From Pelagibius sp965227505 (GTDB lineage Bacteria > Pseudomonadota > Alphaproteobacteria > Kiloniellales > Kiloniellaceae), in assembly GCF_965227505.1 (NCBI RefSeq), contig NZ_OZ245757.1, positions 3,782,001-3,846,000 on the forward strand: 64,000 nucleotides of DNA. Reading direction: 5' to 3'. A model generated the notes under the pieces. That model was not told the origin of the DNA, did no database searches, and saw only the letters and a program-made list of their open reading frames with translations. The position numbers were made by a program, and so were the translations under genes. Positions 33,958 through 46,240 of this stretch are shown here, in pieces. The first letter of the stretch is position 1. Each line of letters starts with the position of its first letter.

Positions 33958-35027
33958 TGGCGGGTGGCACGGTCATCTCCCTGCAAGGGGTCACCAAGCG
34001 CTTCGGCGGGCTGACGGCGGTCGACGGGGTCTCCGTGGACCTGGCGGAAGGAGAATTCTTCGCCCTGCTCGGGCCCTCGGGCTGCGGCAAGACGACCCTG
34101 CTGCGCATGGTCGCCGGCTTCGAGGAACCGGACGAAGGCGCGATCCTGCTGGACGGCAGGGATATGGCGCGCCTCGGCGCCAACCGGCGGCCGATCAATC
34201 TGATGTTCCAGTCCTATGCGCTCTTTCCGCATATGGATGTGCGCCGAAACATCTCCTACGGCCTGGAGATGGAGCGGCTGCCGAAAGGCGAGATCGCCCG
34301 CAGGGTCGATGAAATCCTCGAACAGACCCAGCTCTCGGACCTGGCGCGGCGCAAGCCTTCCCAGCTTTCCGGCGGCCAGCGCCAGCGCGTGGCTTTGGCG
34401 CGCGCCCTGATCAAGCGCCCCCGGGTGCTGCTTCTCGACGAACCGCTCGGCGCCCTCGACAAGAAGCTCCGCGAGCAGATGCAACTGGAGCTGAAACGTT
34501 TGCAGCACGAGTTCGGGATCACCTTCGTGGTGGTGACGCATGATCAGGAAGAAGCCCTGGTTTTGGCTGACCGGATCGCCCTGATGGATGGGGGGCGGAT
34601 CGTCCAGCTGGACGCCCCGCGGGCGCTCTATGAGGAACCCCGAACCCGCTTTGCCGCCCGGTTCATCGGGGTCACCAATCTCTTCGAGGGCAGGGCCGTG
34701 GCCGAAGGCATCGAGGTTGCCGGTCTGGGGGTGCTCCGGGCGCCCTCGCAACTGCCCGCCGGAACCGCCTGTGCGCTCTCGGTCCGGCCGGAGCGCATGG
34801 TTCTCACAACGGAACGGCTGGCGGAGGGCTATAACGCCCTGCCCGGGGAGATCACCGACATTGCCTATCTCGGCCAGAGCGAGACCCTGCTGGTCGCCGT
34901 GGCCGGCCATGACAGCCCGGTCCTGGTGCGTACGTCGGCGGACGACGCGGAGGCGTCACGCTACCGTGTCGGACAGCCGGTCTGGTGCCATTGGCGGCCC
35001 GCGCACGGCCGCATTCTTACCGACTGA
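33957..35027 (+). CDS. ABC transporter ATP-binding protein, PotA-like
   Basis: A 356-residue ATPase with Walker A GPSGCGKTTLL near residue 38, Q-loop FQSYALFPHM, signature LSGGQRQRVALARAL near residue 137, Walker B LLLDEPLGALDKKL, and the switch His in VVTHDQEEAL. The last 110 residues form the TOBE-type regulatory domain (LSVRPERMVL ... GEITDIAYLGQSE). The start ATG shares one base with the PotC-like stop. Confidence 0.94.
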   Translation: MAGGTVISLQGVTKRFGGLTAVDGVSVDLAEGEFFALLGPSGCGKTTLLRMVAGFEEPDEGAILLDGRDMARLGANRRPINLMFQSYALFPHMDVRRNISYGLEMERLPKGEIARRVDEILEQTQLSDLARRKPSQLSGGQRQRVALARALIKRPRVLLLDEPLGALDKKLREQMQLELKRLQHEFGITFVVVTHDQEEALVLADRIALMDGGRIVQLDAPRALYEEPRTRFAARFIGVTNLFEGRAVAEGIEVAGLGVLRAPSQLPAGTACALSVRPERMVLTTERLAEGYNALPGEITDIAYLGQSETLLVAVAGHDSPVLVRTSADDAEASRYRVGQPVWCHWRPAHGRILTD

Positions 35028-35045
35028 CCTTCCAGAGAGGATGCC

Positions 35046-36338
35046 ATGAGCAAGAAAACGATCGCATTCTTCCCCGAGGCCGCCTTCGGCCCGGCCCTCA
35101 ACTCCGTTGGCATCGCTCAGGCGGTCGAAAAGCTGGGGCATAAGGCCGTCTTCCTTTCGGACCCCGGCTTTGTGGAGGTCTATGAGGGCTATGGTTTCCC
35201 GTGCCACCCGGTGAACCTCTCCGAGCCCATGCCGCCGGAGGAGATGGCGAAGTTCTGGGAGGACTTCATCAACGGCCACATTCCGAACTTCGCCAAGAGC
35301 CCGATCGATCAGATCGACAACTACGTGAAGGAATGCTGGGAAGCGATTGTCGACAGCGCCAAGTGGGCGGAGAAGGATCTGCCGCAGGTCCTCGAGAAGC
35401 TGCAGCCGGACGTGGTCTGCGTCGACAACGTGATCCTCTTCCCGGCGATCAAGCGCTACGCCAAGGAAAACGGCAAACCCTGGGTGCGCATCATCTCCTG
35501 CTCTGAAAACGAAATCGAAGATCCTGCGATTCCGCCGCACCTGTCGGGCTGCGGCGAGAAGGACAGCGGCTGCCATGCCCGCTACCGTGCGCGCTTCAAC
35601 GAGGTCATCAAGCCGATCCATGACGACTTCAACGGCTTTCTCGAAAGCTGCGGCGAATCAGCCTATCCGCTCGGCGAGTTCTTCGAAGCCTCCCCGCATA
35701 TGAACTTCCTGCTCTATCCGGAACCGGTGCGCTTCGACCGCTCCCAGCCGCTCGATCCGGCGCGGTTTCAATACCTCGAGGGCTGTGTGCGGGAGGATGA
35801 GCCCTACACCGTGCCGACCTTCAAGGCGCACAACGACAAGCCGCTGCTTTACGTGAGCTTCGGTTCCCTCGGCGCTGGCGACACGGACCTCCTGAAGCGG
35901 CTGATCGCCGCGCTGGCGAAGCTGGAGCTGAGGGCGCTGGTGAATGTGGGCGACTATATGGCGGCTTATGACAGCGTACCGGACAACGTGCATCTTGCCA
36001 GCTGGTATCCCCAGCCCTCGGTCATCCCGCAAGTCGATGCCGTGATCCATCACGGCGGCAACAACAGCTTCACCGAGTGCCTTTACTTCGGCAAGCCGGC
36101 GATCATCATGCCCTATGTCTGGGACGGGCACGACAACGCAACGCGGGTGCAGGAAACCGGCCACGGCTTCAAGCTTGACCGCTACCGGTGGACCGAAGAG
36201 GAGCTTGCGGAGAAGATCCACAGGATGCTCAGCGATCCGGCGATGCGCGAAAAGCTGGATGCGACGGCCAAACACTCCCAGGGACAGCATGGGCCCAGCA
36301 AGGCGGCCGGTATCCTCGACACCCTGGCTGGGCAATGA
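35046..36338 (+). CDS. GT1-family (UDP-glycosyltransferase/macrolide glycosyltransferase-like) enzyme
   Basis: A 430-residue GT-B fold glycosyltransferase. The N-terminal acceptor half starts IAFFPEAAFGPALNSVGIAQAVEKLGHKAVFLSD. The C-terminal donor half has LLYVSFGSLGAGD near residue 265 and a clear nucleotide-sugar motif HHGGNNSFTECLYFGKPAI near residue 338, ending in DGHDNATRVQETGHG, the bacterial form of the plant PSPG box. There is no signal peptide, so it acts in the cytosol on a small molecule. It lies 18 bases after the importer ATPase behind AGAGAGG, in the same operon. Glycosyltransferases are not known parts of polyamine import, so it may modify or detoxify the imported compound. 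Confidence 0.88.
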   Translation: MSKKTIAFFPEAAFGPALNSVGIAQAVEKLGHKAVFLSDPGFVEVYEGYGFPCHPVNLSEPMPPEEMAKFWEDFINGHIPNFAKSPIDQIDNYVKECWEAIVDSAKWAEKDLPQVLEKLQPDVVCVDNVILFPAIKRYAKENGKPWVRIISCSENEIEDPAIPPHLSGCGEKDSGCHARYRARFNEVIKPIHDDFNGFLESCGESAYPLGEFFEASPHMNFLLYPEPVRFDRSQPLDPARFQYLEGCVREDEPYTVPTFKAHNDKPLLYVSFGSLGAGDTDLLKRLIAALAKLELRALVNVGDYMAAYDSVPDNVHLASWYPQPSVIPQVDAVIHHGGNNSFTECLYFGKPAIIMPYVWDGHDNATRVQETGHGFKLDRYRWTEEELAEKIHRMLSDPAMREKLDATAKHSQGQHGPSKAAGILDTLAGQ

Positions 36339-36434
36339 GCGATGGCCAGCGGCTGTCCGTTGCACAGACAGGATCGGCCCTCTATGCCTCTGATGAGTAC
36401 ACCCTCTGATCCGTCCTGAAAGGAACCCTCCACC

Positions 36435-36803
36435 TTGCCCACGAACCTCAGATCCTCGGCGCCGCACATCGCTGGGGCCTCCCACTGGAAGGAAGAACTG
36501 GTCGACTGGGGCGGTCACCTGGAGCCCATCGACGGCAAGTCGACCAATGCCGGCCGCCTGCTCTGGAAGGGGGAGCGCGATGGCCTGCCCGAGGCCGGTA
36601 TCTGGGACTGCACCCCGGGCAGCTGGCGGCTCGAACTGCCGCGAGACGAGCTCTGCCATTTTGTCTCCGGCCGGGCTACCTACGCCCGGGACGACGGCGA
36701 GGTGATCGAAGTGGTGCCGGGCACTGTCGTGCATTTTCGTGAAGGCTGGACCGGCACCGTCACGGTGCACGAAACCATTCGCAGCATCTATATGCTGCGC
36801 TGA
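36435..36803 (+). CDS. DUF861/Cupin_3-family protein (first copy)
   Basis: A 122-residue single cupin of the EutQ/ureidoglycine-aminohydrolase-like group. Family features are AGIWDCTPGSWRLELPRDELCHFVSGRATYARDDGEVIEVVPGTVVHFREGWTGTVTVHETIRSIYMLR, spanning residues 52-122, written here only as a region: W54, C56, P58-G59, E70-H73 and H116 are the key points. The start is TTG at 36435 behind AGGAACC. It is 38 percent or so similar by eye to the following cupin, so the two likely arose by duplication. DUF861 proteins bind a metal or small polar ligand; the substrate is unknown. Confidence 0.8.
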   Translation: MPTNLRSSAPHIAGASHWKEELVDWGGHLEPIDGKSTNAGRLLWKGERDGLPEAGIWDCTPGSWRLELPRDELCHFVSGRATYARDDGEVIEVVPGTVVHFREGWTGTVTVHETIRSIYMLR

Positions 36804-36817
36804 TCGAGGACCCTGTG

Positions 36818-37192
36818 ATGAGCCACGCCAATAAGGATAAGAGCCAACCTGCAACCCCGGTGATGCAGGACCCGAGGGCCGTTGCGGACACGGTCGACTG
36901 GGGAGCCGTCCCGACGATGATCGAAGGCGAGAGTCGGACCTCCGGCAAGCTGCTGTACAAGGGGCCCGGTGGCAGTCCGGAGTCCGGCATATGGATCTGC
37001 ACGCCGGGCTACTGGGACTGCCATGTCACCGCCGACGAGCTCTGCCACTTCCTGGAAGGCCGCTGTACCTACACCCACGAGTCCGGCGAAGTGATCGAGA
37101 TCGAACCGGACACCGCCGCCTTCTTCCCGGCCGGATGGAAAGGCACCTGCCGTGTCCACGAGACGGTAAGGAAGGTCTACATGATCCGATGA
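36818..37192 (+). CDS. DUF861/Cupin_3-family protein (second copy)
   Basis: A 124-residue cupin closely resembling the preceding one: both share the order SGIW-C-PG-W, DELCHF, GR-TY, GEVIEI-P, F-GW-GT and VHETVRK-YMIR. The ATG at 36818 is preferred to the GTG three bases earlier because GAGGA at 36806-36810 then has normal spacing. The two cupins are 14 bases apart and could form a heteromer or act on successive intermediates. Confidence 0.82.
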   Translation: MSHANKDKSQPATPVMQDPRAVADTVDWGAVPTMIEGESRTSGKLLYKGPGGSPESGIWICTPGYWDCHVTADELCHFLEGRCTYTHESGEVIEIEPDTAAFFPAGWKGTCRVHETVRKVYMIR

Positions 37193-37256
37193 AACCCGCG
37201 ACAACCCAGCGGCACGCGAGACAGAAGGGTCCCCCAACAAAGCGGACTGTGCAGCC

Positions 37257-38765
37257 ATGAGTTTCGACCCGAACCAGCCCTCCTTCTTCATCACGCCCGC
37301 GTTCATCGGCGCGGGCGGCGGCCCCCTGACGGTGACGGACCCGGCAACCCTCGAGCCGGTCGGCATCATTGCCGAAGTTTCCGAGGCGGAGCGCGAAAAG
37401 GCTCTCGATGCGGCGCAGGCGGCGCAGCGGCATTGGAGGCGCGTCGACGCCAAGTCCCGGTCCCAGGTGCTGCACCGCATCGCCAGCGCCATCGAGTCCC
37501 GCGACATGCGCCGCTGCGCGGAGCTGATGTCGCGGGAGATGGGCAAACCCTATCCCGAGGCGATCGGCGAGATTGCCAACTGCGCGGGCGCCTTCCGCTA
37601 TTTCGCGGAGATGGCGCGCGACGAGGCGGGCAAGGTCGCGGGCACGACCCAGACCGGTTCCTTTCAGTTTGCCCGCTACGAGCCGCTTGGCGTCAGCGTC
37701 CACATCATGCCCTTCAACTTTCCGATCCTGCTGATGTGCTGGACCGTGGCGGCTTCCCTTGCCGCCGGCAATGCCTGCATCGTCAAGCCCGCACCGGCGA
37801 CGACGCTGTCGACCCTGGAGTTCATGCCGGTGTTCAACGCCCTGCCGGAGGGGCTGCTCTGCTGCCTGCCCGGCGGTGCGGAGGTGGCGCAGGCTCTGAT
37901 CGCCTCGCCGAAGACCCATGCCGTGGCCTTCACGGGCTCCGTCGGCGCGGGCAAGGCTGTGGCCGCTGCGGCGGCGGCGCAGATGAAGCCGGCGGTGATC
38001 GAGGCCGGCGGCAGCGATGCCATGATCGTCAGTGCCAAGGCGCCCCTGGAGGTCGCGGCCAGCGGCGCGGTCACGGCGGCTTTCCACATGTCGGGACAGG
38101 TCTGCACCTCCGCCGAGCGGCTGTTCGTGGTCGATGGCGTCCACGATGCCTTTCTGGAGGCCTTCGTCGCCGCGGCGAAGGGGCTGCGCATCGGCAACGG
38201 ACTTGCGAAGTCCGAGATCGGGCCGCTGGTGAGCGAGGCCGCGCGGGAGAAAGTCATGGCGCTGGTGGAGGATGCCCGGAGCAAGGGCGCCCATGTTGCG
38301 CTCGGCGGCAAGGTGCCGGGTGACCAGCCGGTGGGCTGGTTCTACGAGCCGACCATCCTGACCGGCGTGACCCCGGAGATGGCCGTGATGCAGGAGGAGT
38401 GCTTCGGCCCCGTGGCGTCGATCTGCCGGGTCAGGGACTTCGACGAAGCGCTGGAGCGGGCCAACGACAGCCGCTTCGGGCTCGGCGCTTCCGTCTTCAC
38501 CACCAGCCTGGCGGAGGCCATGGAGGCGGCGGAGCGCCTGGAGGCCGGCATGGTCTGGGTGAACAACCCGCTGATCGACAACGACGCCCTGCCGTTCGGC
38601 GGTTGGAAGATGTCGGGCCTGGGGCGGGAACTAAGCCGGCTCGGGCTGGACGCTTTCCGCCGTTCCAAGATGGTGGTCATCGACCACAAGCCGGCCATTC
38701 AGGACTGGTGGTACCCCTATCCGGACGACTGGTTCTACGAAACCGGCGGGCGCAGTCACACCTAG
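37257..38765 (+). CDS. NAD(P)-dependent aldehyde dehydrogenase
   Basis: A 502-residue aldehyde dehydrogenase. The catalytic Cys lies in SGQVCTSAERLF near residue 282, and the general-base Glu in VIEAGGSDAMI near residue 248. The cofactor segment PFNFPILLMCWTVAASLAAGNACIVKPA and the Rossmann FTGSVGAGKAV are clear. The closing sequence FGGWKMSGLGRELSRLG is typical of the succinate-semialdehyde and related subgroup. It ends the operon and would oxidise an aldehyde formed from the imported amine or sugar conjugate. Substrate is inferred only. Confidence 0.92.
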   Translation: MSFDPNQPSFFITPAFIGAGGGPLTVTDPATLEPVGIIAEVSEAEREKALDAAQAAQRHWRRVDAKSRSQVLHRIASAIESRDMRRCAELMSREMGKPYPEAIGEIANCAGAFRYFAEMARDEAGKVAGTTQTGSFQFARYEPLGVSVHIMPFNFPILLMCWTVAASLAAGNACIVKPAPATTLSTLEFMPVFNALPEGLLCCLPGGAEVAQALIASPKTHAVAFTGSVGAGKAVAAAAAAQMKPAVIEAGGSDAMIVSAKAPLEVAASGAVTAAFHMSGQVCTSAERLFVVDGVHDAFLEAFVAAAKGLRIGNGLAKSEIGPLVSEAAREKVMALVEDARSKGAHVALGGKVPGDQPVGWFYEPTILTGVTPEMAVMQEECFGPVASICRVRDFDEALERANDSRFGLGASVFTTSLAEAMEAAERLEAGMVWVNNPLIDNDALPFGGWKMSGLGRELSRLGLDAFRRSKMVVIDHKPAIQDWWYPYPDDWFYETGGRSHT

Positions 38766-38813
38766 GCCTGCGCTGCGCTCTCTGGTCTGAGCGGCGCCCG
38801 TCGTCGCTGGCCG

Positions 38814-39854
38814 TCAGAGCGCGGCGATCATGTTCATGACCGGGCTGACATAGTGGGGCGGCTTTACGGTGACCACTGAACAGTCGACGCTGTTGAGAAT
38901 GTCCTCTGCGGTGTTGCCGATGATGAAACCGGGAACGCCGGTGCGTGCGATGGTGCCCATGACCAAGAGGTCCGCCTTCAGGGCCTCGACCTGCATGGGG
39001 ATGACGCTGCGCGCCTCGCCGCGCTCCAGGCGGAAGCGAAAGGCGATACGCTCGGCGGCGGCGGGACCGATCCAGCCACGCGCCTGTTCGGCCAACGCGG
39101 CCAGGGCGTTCCAGTGGGTGGCGCGCAGCTCGCTGGTATAGGCCTCCGCAGCGTGCTTGGGGTCACTCCCGTCGGACCACAGGCGCACCAGACCCTCGCC
39201 GGGCGCATCCCAGACGTGGAGCAGATAGAGATCTCCCTGGGCGGCGGCGGCGACCCGGGCGGCCAGCTCCAGAATGCGGCGATTGAGGCCCGCCAGGGTT
39301 TTCGGTTCGCCCGCGGAGGTCGCATCCACGTCTACCGCCGCCACCACGGTCTTTGGCGGCGTCGCGGCGGTGTCGTTGCGCAGCCAGACGGGGCAGGGGC
39401 ACTTGCGCAGCAGGTGCTGATCGGTGCTCGCGAAGACAAAGTGCGCCGACCCGTCGAGCCGCTCCGCCGTTTTGAGGAGGAGGTCGACGTTCTCGGCGAT
39501 CACGTAGCGGACGATCTCCAGAAACTGCTTGCCGACACGAAGGGTGAAGCCGGGCTGCACATCGAGCCCCGCACGGGCGATCTGGTCCTGCAGCGCCTCG
39601 CGGTATTCCGTCAGTCGGCGTTTCTCGATCTCCTGCGCCGAAACGCCGGCCGCCCGGGCGATGCGATCGATTTCCGGCAACGGCTCCAGAACGCCCAGGA
39701 CGGTCAGGCGGGCACCCCAGGCGGCGGCCAGGCCTGCACTGCTCTGCAACAGCGTCCCGTCATGATCGTCGAGTCCGCAAACCACGGCGATATGCCGCGG
39801 AACCGGTGTGCCTTCCCTGTCGCCTTGCAGGGCCGCCGGGCTGTCTTCGATCAT
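38814..39854 (-). CDS. Double-domain universal stress protein (UspA family)
   Basis: A 346-residue cytoplasmic protein with two UspA-like domains (about residues 20-150 and 170-346). The second ends with GTIARTGVPGFIIGNTAEDIL and SVVTVKPP, the glycine-rich ATP-binding signature of the family. The ATG at 39854 overlaps the stop of the antiporter gene (ATGA) and has GGGAGC upstream. The longer frame upstream is antisense to the antiporter and is not used. It is the last gene of an ion-homeostasis operon and may sense ATP or energy state for it. Confidence 0.88.
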   Translation of the reverse strand: MIEDSPAALQGDREGTPVPRHIAVVCGLDDHDGTLLQSSAGLAAAWGARLTVLGVLEPLPEIDRIARAAGVSAQEIEKRRLTEYREALQDQIARAGLDVQPGFTLRVGKQFLEIVRYVIAENVDLLLKTAERLDGSAHFVFASTDQHLLRKCPCPVWLRNDTAATPPKTVVAAVDVDATSAGEPKTLAGLNRRILELAARVAAAAQGDLYLLHVWDAPGEGLVRLWSDGSDPKHAAEAYTSELRATHWNALAALAEQARGWIGPAAAERIAFRFRLERGEARSVIPMQVEALKADLLVMGTIARTGVPGFIIGNTAEDILNSVDCSVVTVKPPHYVSPVMNMIAAL

Positions 39855-41568
39855 GCCGAAAGCTCCCTCTGTCCTTCCGGATCGTCTGCCTCGCTGTGTG
39901 GCGGCGAAATCCCGTTCTGGATGAGGGCGGCTGCGCGCGAGGCGGCATCGCGAAAGGGCATCAGCACGAGATCCGCCCCTCCGGCCTCCAGGGCATCGGC
40001 GGTTTCTTCCTGATGGGCGGCCACGGCGATTCGCCCGCCGAACTTCAGGTCGGTGAGGGAACGGATAAGTGAGCGCCGCGGGTCGTCGTGCGAGACGCCG
40101 GTGTCGTGTTCCGGCACGGCGGAGACCGCCCAACGGGCCTGGCCGAGAGGCAGGTGGGCGAGGAACTCCGGGTCCGTGGCATCGCCGAAGACCACGTCGA
40201 AGCCCCGTTCCCGGGCATGGCGCACGGCGACCGGGTTGAAGTCGACGCCCAGAACCCGCCAGCCGGCGCGGCTCAGTTCCTGGGCGATCCCCATGCCATA
40301 GCGGCCGAGACCGAAGATCAGCACATCGCAGGCCACGGCCCTGGCGGCCAGGCTTGCGTCTTCCGCCTGCCCGGCGGAGCGCCGTTCGAAGGGACCGAGC
40401 AAGGGTTCGATCCGGCCGTAGATCTGATGAGAGTAGGTGATCATGTAGGTGGAGACGGCAATGGTGATCAGACCGACCAGGGTAACCAGACCCAGGGCGT
40501 CCTCCGCCACATGGCCGATCGATACCCCCATGGCCATGAAGATCAGCGAGAACTCGCTGATCTGCGCGACGGTCAGGCCGGCGAGGAAGCCGGTGCGCTT
40601 GCGGTAGCCCATGGCGCCCATGATCGCCAGCACGATCAAGGGGTTGCCGATGAGGACGAAGAGCGAAAAGATCACGGCGGCGAAGACACTGGCGCCGAGG
40701 ACAGAGAGATCCAGGGAGGCGCCCAGTGCGATGAAAAAGAACAGCAGCAGGAAGTCGCGCAGGGAGGCGAGCCGGGCGGAGATCGCCTCGCGGAACGGCG
40801 TCGAAGCCAGCGAAACGCCCGCCAGCAGGCCGCCCAGTTCCTTGCCGAATCCCAGGTAGTGGCCGAGGGCCGCCAGCAGCGCTGCCCAGCCGATGGCGAA
40901 GGAGACCAGCAGTTCCGGCGCGCGGGACAGCCGCTCGACCAGCGGATTGGCGAGGAAGCGGACGAAGAGGCCCACTGCGACCAGCATGGCCGCGCCGTAG
41001 CCGAAGACCAGCAGCACGTCGGAGAAGGCCGCGTCGCCCCCGGTGCCCACGCCGATGGCCGAGAGCACGATCATCGCCAGCACCACAACCACATCCTGGA
41101 CGATCAGGAAGCCCAGGGCGATGCGTCCGTGCAGGGAGTCGATCTCCCGCTTGTCGGAGAGCAGCTTCACGATGATGATCGTTGAGGAAAAGGTGAGCGC
41201 GACGGCGACATAGAGGCTCGTCAGGGTCCCGAGGCCGAGCGCCAGTCCGATCAGAAACCCGAAGATGGTCGTGAAGGCGACTTGCCCGAGCCCGGTCATC
41301 AGCGCGATGGGCCCCAGGGTGCGCACCAGCTTCAGGTCGAGCTTCAGGCCGACCAGAAACAGCAGGACGGCGATGCCGAGTTCCGCCAGGAGGTCGATGT
41401 GCTCGTCGGACTTGGCAATGTCGAAGACCGAGGGTCCGGCCAGGATGCCCACCGCGATGAAGCTCACGATCAGGGGCTGGCGCAGCATCAGCCCGACGAA
41501 GCCGACGCTGGCCGCCAGCACCAGAAGGGCTGCGATCTCGTAGAAGATGTACCCGCCGATGGCCTCGC

Positions 41569-41572
<4 letters not shown>
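39851..41572 (-). CDS. CPA2-family cation:proton antiporter with RCK_N/TrkA-N domain (KefB-like)
   Basis: A 573-residue protein. Residues 1-385 contain about 12 hydrophobic segments of a sodium/proton-exchanger fold, including the region ELGIAVLLFLVGLKLDL and FTFSSTIIIVKLLSDK-like conserved parts. Residues 415-560 form a cytosolic NAD-binding RCK domain (DVLIFGLGRYGMGIAQELSRAG, with GxGxxG). KefB/KefC-type proteins exchange potassium for protons under control of this domain. Start and stop both overlap the flanking genes by 4 nt. Whether it moves K+ or Na+ cannot be read from sequence. Confidence 0.9.
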
Positions 41573-44340
<2,768 letters not shown>

Positions 44341-44379
44341 GCCGGCCCCGTTCGATCGTCCCGGCCGGGCAGGTCTGTT

Positions 44380-44589
44380 TCAGCCGTCCTTCGTTTCCTT
44401 GCCACAGCTCGGCGCGCGCGTGGCGTGTTCATTCACAAAGGCCTCCAGATCCTTGACTGCCACCCGGAATTCGCGGCCCAGCCGTATTGCGCGAAGTTCG
44501 TTTTGGTGGATCCAAGACCGCACAGTCGCTTCCCGCACCCTGAGGAGCTCCGCAATTTCCTGCGTGGTCATGAATGGTTTACTGAGCAT
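44380..44589 (-). CDS. Small excisionase-type helix-turn-helix DNA-binding protein
   Basis: A 69-residue protein consisting of one MerR/excisionase-like winged helix (MTTQEIAELLRVREATVRSW, then IRLGREFRVAVKDLEAFV). Such lone domains occur as phage excisionases, but no integrase is nearby. Its position directly ahead of the P-type ATPase, antiporter and UspA genes suggests it is the local regulator of that operon. Confidence 0.8.
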   Translation of the reverse strand: MLSKPFMTTQEIAELLRVREATVRSWIHQNELRAIRLGREFRVAVKDLEAFVNEHATRAPSCGKETKDG

Positions 44590-44695
44590 GCTTCGGTCCC
44601 ACTGAAAATCATATAAGACTGTTATGGGCCGTTCAAAGTGTTTCGGGGCGTTTGGATGCTTTCCAGGCCAGCCCCTTGGGGCGGCGCCACCGGAT

Positions 44696-44759
44696 CAGTC
44701 TGTTGGAGCCCCCAGTCTGTTGGGCCCCAGTCTGTTGGGGCCCCAGTCTGTTGGGGCCA
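44696..44759. repeat. Tandem repeat of about 16 bp, four copies
   Basis: Four head-to-tail copies of CAGTCTGTTGGGGCC(C) begin at 44696, 44713, 44728 and 44744, differing by one or two bases and one-base length changes. They lie between the small HTH gene and the end of the ROK gene. The GGGCCCCAG parts could also form stems when transcribed. Confidence 0.85.
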
Positions 44760-44776
44760 ATGCCTCAGGCCTCCGC

Positions 44777-45976
44777 TCAGGCGGCGGTTTTCTTCACCAG
44801 CAGGTTCTGGTCCGGCGAGAACTGACGGATCAGCGGCAGGATGGCGGCGCCGCAGACCCGTGCCCGCGGACCCACGTTGCCGCGGCGGATCTCCAGCGGG
44901 CTGGTGCCGGTGAGGTCGATTTCCGTCAGCGCCGCGCGGACGTCTGCGACGAAGGCCTCGACCTCCTCGCTATGGAGCATAGCATCGATGACGACTCCTT
45001 CGAAGTCGATGATGCTGATGGCCGCTGCGATGGCCTGGGCGATGGGCGGGGCCGCGCTGCGCCGCCAGCGGGTGAAGGCCTCGGCGGCGCGCGGGTCGCG
45101 CACCAGATCGGCGATCATGGCGTCGCCGGTTATGCCTGCCTTGCGGAGTTCGTCCGTCAGGCGAAACAGGGAGCCCTGGCGGATCAACTGTTCGAGATGG
45201 CCGTCCCGGGCGGCGACGGGGATGGAGCCGATGGCCCCGGCGTTGCGCCGCGTGCCTTCGAAAAGGCGCCCCTCGATGACCACGCCGCCGCCGACGAAGG
45301 TGCCGACATAGATGTAGAGCGCGGAGGAAAAGGTGAGCGCACCGCCCAGGGTCATCTCCGCCGCACAGGCGGCCGTGGCGTCGTTGTGGACCTCCACCGG
45401 CAGGCCGGTGAGCTCGGCGACGGCTGCGGCGACGTCGACCTTGTCCCAGTCCGCCAGTTCGCTGGGGTCGAGCCCCATGACGTCGGTCCAGGCGGAGAGC
45501 TGGCCGGGCATGGCGACGCCGACACCGACGATCCGGCCGCGCAGCCTCTCCTCCAGGCCGTCCAGCAGGCCGGTCAGCTCCCGCCGCAGCAGGGCGGCGA
45601 CTTCCACCTGGCGCGGGGCGGGGTAGGGAAACTGTCGGTACTCCACCGCCTGGCCGTGGAAATCCACCAACATCAGTTCCAGGCTGCGGCGGCCGATCTT
45701 CACGCCCAGCGAGAGCACGCCCTGGGCGTTCAGGGCGATGGGGGTGTGGGGCTGGCCCACCTTGCCGCGCACCTTCTTCTCCTTGCGGACCAGCCCTTCT
45801 TTCAGAAGGGCATTGACGATCACCGAGACGGCCTGGGCGCTGAGGCCGGTGTGACGGGCGATCTCGGCTTTCGGCAGGGCTCCCGCCTGGCGGATCAGGT
45901 CCAGGATCATCCGCTTGTTGTAGGCCCTGAGCCCGACCTGGTCGCCGCCGCGAATCTGAAAGTCACCCTGGGTCAT
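44777..45976 (-). CDS. ROK-family transcriptional repressor
   Basis: A 399-residue repressor. Residues 16-75 form a winged helix (ILDLIRQAGALPKAEIARHTGLSAQAVSVIVNALLKEGLV). Residues 90-399 form a ROK sugar-binding domain (GVGVAMPGQLS, VHNDATAACAAEM, YIYVGTFVGGGVV). The Cys zinc cluster of ROK kinases is not evident, so it is a regulator rather than a kinase. The ATG at 45976 is followed directly by the family-like start; the upstream extension is basic and non-conserved. It diverges from the fructose-type ABC genes and probably represses them until sugar binds. Confidence 0.9.
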   Translation of the reverse strand: MTQGDFQIRGGDQVGLRAYNKRMILDLIRQAGALPKAEIARHTGLSAQAVSVIVNALLKEGLVRKEKKVRGKVGQPHTPIALNAQGVLSLGVKIGRRSLELMLVDFHGQAVEYRQFPYPAPRQVEVAALLRRELTGLLDGLEERLRGRIVGVGVAMPGQLSAWTDVMGLDPSELADWDKVDVAAAVAELTGLPVEVHNDATAACAAEMTLGGALTFSSALYIYVGTFVGGGVVIEGRLFEGTRRNAGAIGSIPVAARDGHLEQLIRQGSLFRLTDELRKAGITGDAMIADLVRDPRAAEAFTRWRRSAAPPIAQAIAAAISIIDFEGVVIDAMLHSEEVEAFVADVRAALTEIDLTGTSPLEIRRGNVGPRARVCGAAILPLIRQFSPDQNLLVKKTAA

Positions 45977-46139
45977 GATCGCCTTCGCGTCTTGGTCGCC
46001 GCCGGGCAGTCCGCCGGTTTCTCGCGTTTCGGCCCATCGCGCTGCGCGGACAGGGCGCTTTGGGGCATCGCACCTCTGGGCGTCGCCCTTCAGGGGGCGG
46101 CAGACTGCCCACACAGAATGGGGATTTCCCCGCTGCGGG

Positions 46140-46169
46140 GCAAATAATTCTTATTGATTTATTATTTGC
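46140..46169. promoter_or_regulatory. ROK operator candidate 1
   Basis: GCAAATAAT (46140-46148) and ATTATTTGC (46161-46169) are an exact 9-bp inverted repeat with a 12-base spacer, in the middle of a very GC-rich region. AT-rich dyads with TTATTT/AAATAA halves are typical targets of NagC/XylR-type ROK repressors. It lies in the 414-bp gap between the ROK gene and frcB. Confidence 0.65.
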
Positions 46170-46240
46170 GCGCTTTGCAACCCAAAGGCTTCCTCACTGT
46201 CTCCGGGCCGTCGCGCGCAGCATCGGAGCGGCCCAGCGGA

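Noticed and set aside
39855..40133. A 93-residue N-terminal extension of the UspA protein
   Set aside because: It lies antisense-free but out of frame inside the antiporter gene, is Arg-rich without similarity, and the ATGA overlap gives a better start at 39854.
44380..44589. A prophage or integrative-element excisionase
   Set aside because: No integrase, phage gene or attachment-site repeats are nearby, and the gene sits in operon position ahead of ion-transport genes.
44696..44759. A CRISPR array
   Set aside because: The repeats are head to tail at 15-17 bp with no spacers and no cas genes.
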